A stretch of 36,661 nt of DNA from NCBI RefSeq assembly GCF_016056295.1, contig NZ_JAECZB010000084.1, forward strand, positions 1 through 36,661. Reading direction: 5' to 3'. Positions 34,690-36,661 of the stretch are shown piece by piece. A model generated the notes under the pieces. It was not told the DNA's origin, searched no databases, and saw only the letters and a list, made by a program, of their open reading frames with translations. The DNA comes from Atlanticothrix silvestris CENA357 (GTDB lineage Bacteria > Cyanobacteriota > Cyanobacteriia > Cyanobacteriales > Nostocaceae). Each line of letters starts with the position of its first letter. Positions within the stretch are counted from its first letter, which is position 1. Both the position numbers and the translations under genes were made by a program.

Positions 34690-36661
34690 ATGACACAACA
34701 GCACCCACCAGAAGATTTTAGCGTTAACAACAATCGCTCGCTGCAACAATTAGCTTGGGCGATTGAAGCTTCAGTGGGACAGTTTAAGCTGATTTTGGCA
34801 CGGTGTAATTATGCCAGTTTGCGCGATCGCCTGATTGACCAATTGCGCGAAATTTGCTCAGTTGAGATTCAGGTTTTATATTTGCGGCAATCTCAAAGGA
34901 CTTTATATACTGCGATTCGTGAAGAATTTGGGGATAATCTGCAAGCTTTGATGGTTGTCGGTTTAGATTCTTTGCAAGATTTGCCTCAAATGTTGACTTC
35001 TGCAAATCAAGTGCGAGAAGAGTTTCGCAAAAGTTTTGCATTCCCTTTAGTGTTGTGGATTAATGCAGAAGTTCACCAACAACTAATGCAATTAGCGCCA
35101 GATTTAGAAAGTTGGGCTACTACTAAAAACTTTGCGATCGCTAATTCTGAATTAATTGATTTATTGCAACAAACAGCAGCGCAATTATTTGATAATTATT
35201 TATCTTTAAGTTTAGAAATTTGTATTGAAATTAAATCCGCTTGGCAAGATTTGCAATATTACAAACAAGATTTAACACCGCAGTTAAAAGCCAATTGTGA
35301 TTTTTTATTAGGTTTAGTTGAATCGATTAATCGAAATCTAGATGCTGCAATTGAATATTATCAGCAAAGTTTATTGTTTTGGCAGGAGAATCACAATTTA
35401 GAACGGCAAGGTAAAATACTCACTCAGATTACAATTTGTCATTACGAAAAAGAAAAGAATCGCCCTCACAATCTCCCTCAGACTAGAAGTCTAGTCCGCG
35501 ATTTCCAATCGTCGGGGCTTTTAATTAACAATTTTCTCCAACGCGCTCTAGACGCGTTTACCGCAGCACAGCGCCCAGATTTAATTGCCGATTCTATTGA
35601 TAAATTTGGCGTAATTTTGCGATATTTACAAGCTTGGGAACAATTCAAAACTCTGGCTGAACAAGCTTTAATATTCCATGAATCTGAGAACAACACAATT
35701 AAAATTGCTCAAGATTATGGCTTTTTGGCAGAAGTCGCACTAGCACAAAAAAATTGGCAGCAATCCCAAGAATTAGCTCAAAAAGCATTAGATATTTTAT
35801 CTACAAATCATCAATTTGCACAGGCAGAGATTGATCAACTTCAAAAAATATTATTAATTATTGCCCAGGCACAGCAGCATTTAAAACAATATCAATCAGC
35901 AATTGATAATTTAACAGCCGCTAGAGAAATTGGAATTACTAAGAACGACCCGCAGATTTATATTCATATTCTGCGGATTTTGCAAAAGCTATTCTATCAG
36001 CAACAGCAATATCTCTCAGCCTTTGATGCCAAATTAGAAAGGCGTTCGGTTGAGCAGCAATTTGGTTTGCGGGCGTTTATTGGTGCGGGTAGATTGCAGG
36101 CTACAAAACGATTAGAAACGCCAAATTTTACACCCAAACGAATTGATAATCAAGGTAGCGTCGCCCCAGAAATCGCTGCTTCTGGTCGTCAATTAGATGT
36201 AGACCGCTTAATTGAACGCATTGGTCGCAATGACCGTAAATTGATAGTGATTCATGGACAATCGGGCGTGGGTAAAAGTTCGTTGGTGAATGCGGGGCTG
36301 GTTCCAGCTTTGAGAAAGCAAGCTATAGGTATTCAAGATAATTTACCTGTGGTGATGCGTGTTTACACTAATTGGATGGAAGAGTTGGGACGGCTTTTGG
36401 GAGTGAGTGGAGAGGCAGTACTTCGGCTTACTTCGGCTACGCTCAGTACAAGACGCTCAGTGACCGAAGAGCAGGGAGGAGAGGGAGTTTTACCTTCTGA
36501 GGCTCAAGGTTCACGAGTCTTTGATACTCAGCCGCGAGTCTTTGATACTCGTTCGCCAGTTTCAGATACTCAGCCACGAGTCTTTGATACTCATGCGCCA
36601 GTTTCAGATACTCAGCCGCGAGTCTTTGATACTCGTTCGCCAGTTTCAGATACTCAGCCAC
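34690..36661 (+). CDS. Large TPR-like/nSTAND NTPase protein, 3' part outside the window
   Basis: An open frame of 657 codons runs from the ATG at 34690 to the window edge without a stop. Residues ~1-130 (LQQLAWAIEASVGQFKLILA; LRDRLIDQLREICSVEIQVL) resemble the N-terminal alpha/beta region of effector-associated proteins. Residues ~180-450 are helical TPR-like repeats (LDAAIEYYQQSLLFWQENHN; NWQQSQELAQKALDIL; YQSAIDNLTAAREIG). A linker leads to an nSTAND-type NTPase: DVDRLIERIGR, then LIVIHGQSGVGKSSLVNAGL with the P-loop at ~523-531. Sixty residues later the domain is interrupted by repeat-derived sequence (36421 on). It is probably co-transcribed with the ATPase gene 93 bp upstream. The fate of the rest of the NTPase and any effector domain lies outside. 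Confidence 0.8.
   Translation, partial: MTQQHPPEDFSVNNNRSLQQLAWAIEASVGQFKLILARCNYASLRDRLIDQLREICSVEIQVLYLRQSQRTLYTAIREEFGDNLQALMVVGLDSLQDLPQMLTSANQVREEFRKSFAFPLVLWINAEVHQQLMQLAPDLESWATTKNFAIANSELIDLLQQTAAQLFDNYLSLSLEICIEIKSAWQDLQYYKQDLTPQLKANCDFLLGLVESINRNLDAAIEYYQQSLLFWQENHNLERQGKILTQITICHYEKEKNRPHNLPQTRSLVRDFQSSGLLINNFLQRALDAFTAAQRPDLIADSIDKFGVILRYLQAWEQFKTLAEQALIFHESENNTIKIAQDYGFLAEVALAQKNWQQSQELAQKALDILSTNHQFAQAEIDQLQKILLIIAQAQQHLKQYQSAIDNLTAAREIGITKNDPQIYIHILRILQKLFYQQQQYLSAFDAKLERRSVEQQFGLRAFIGAGRLQATKRLETPNFTPKRIDNQGSVAPEIAASGRQLDVDRLIERIGRNDRKLIVIHGQSGVGKSSLVNAGLVPALRKQAIGIQDNLPVVMRVYTNWMEELGRLLGVSGEAVLRLTSATLSTRRSVTEEQGGEGVLPSEAQGSRVFDTQPRVFDTRSPVSDTQPRVFDTHAPVSDTQPRVFDTRSPVSDTQP
35479..35560 (+). 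repeat. Spacer-type palindromes inside the TPR-like coding region
   Basis: ACTAGA-AG-TCTAGT (35483-35496), the dispersed 14-mer GCGATTTCCAATCG (35498-35511) and AACGCG-7 nt-CGCGTT (35540-35558) lie in frame. They encode TRSLVRDFQSSG and QRALDAF. The same 14-mer is intergenic at 2336-2349, so at least part of this segment looks like an inserted repeat that kept the frame. Confidence 0.55.
36422..36661 (+). repeat. 21-bp coding minisatellite preceded by a dispersed repeat
   Basis: From 36514 to the window end seven 21-bp units follow head to tail, alternating CGAGTCTTTGATACTC and CCAGTTTCAGATACTC types. On the plus strand they encode seven-residue units RVFDTQP, RVFDTRS and PVSDTQP. On the minus strand they are also open and read AEYLKLANEYQRLA-like heptads. 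The preceding 36422-36460 (TTCGGCTACGCTCAGTAC) is another common cyanobacterial repeat. Both are in frame with the nSTAND gene. Confidence 0.9.

Noticed and set aside
36443-36661. Minus-strand 72-codon frame reading AEYLKLANEYQRL-like heptads
   Set aside because: It is the complement of the in-frame minisatellite in the nSTAND gene. The plus-strand frame is continuous for 657 codons and carries recognisable domains, so the antisense frame is treated as a by-product.

Overview
The window reads as the chromosome of a filamentous, heterocyst-forming cyanobacterium (Nostocales: Nostoc, Calothrix, Tolypothrix, Scytonema or similar). The main evidence is a full-length hetR (14682-15581). Supporting evidence is the many GCGATCGC (HIP1) sites, heptameric short tandem repeats (TTGTCAG, CCACTGA and GGGGCAT types), a cyanobacterial-type LexA box, an FdC2-like ferredoxin and a PEP-CTERM protein. 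Most genes are single housekeeping or regulatory genes separated by repeat-rich spacers.

Region by region. 1-2373: a group 4 glycosyltransferase followed by a wrecked IS4-type insertion sequence. 2374-6687 (minus): a DndD/SbcC-like ATPase with the C-terminal stump of an upstream partner gene, then a DEAD/DEAH helicase of the type linked to DNA phosphorothioation; this looks like the remains of a dnd-type defence locus. 6787-8445 (minus): lexA with a LexA box in its own promoter, then argF. 8526-9222: tRNA-Val(GAC), and 10 bp after it the end of a type V-K CRISPR-associated transposon (CAST) with a cas12k fragment fused to an IS1-type transposase fragment, then a MITE-like inverted repeat. 9285-13578: a Pit phosphate transporter and an unusual coiled-coil/DMT-transporter fusion carrying an in-frame palindromic repeat. 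13.6-18.2 kb: a long hetR upstream region, hetR, tRNA-Ser(GGA), FdC2-like ferredoxin, a lipoprotein SNase homologue and an inositol monophosphatase. 18.2-22.6 kb: a remnant of a type I secreted protein, a J-domain/TPR protein overlapping hisZ, a bacterial-type ferredoxin and one unrecognised gene. 22.8-24.8 kb: a divergent FAD monooxygenase/TetR pair with a palindromic operator, followed by an attC-like imperfect palindrome. 25.1-30.2 kb: PEP-CTERM protein, moaA, rpsD, an exported Cys-repeat protein, a small transaldolase and a DUF1499 protein. 30.4-32.8 kb: two tandem paralogous vWA proteins, a small Slr1339-like protein and a convergent HxlR regulator. 33.2-36.7 kb: a P-loop ATPase followed by a large protein, running off the window end, with a helical TPR-like N-terminus and an nSTAND-type NTPase domain. 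That domain is interrupted after its P-loop by a 21-bp coding minisatellite.

The points most worth following are: (i) the CAST fossil at tRNA-Val, whose distance from a GTT PAM inside the tRNA gene fits RNA-guided insertion; (ii) the two-gene ATPase/nSTAND module at the right edge, which resembles the NTP-dependent conflict systems of multicellular bacteria, with its tandem repeat open in both strands; (iii) the decayed dnd-like locus beside lexA; (iv) the attC-like site directly behind tetR. Assignments rest on motif reading and memory of families; no database search was run.
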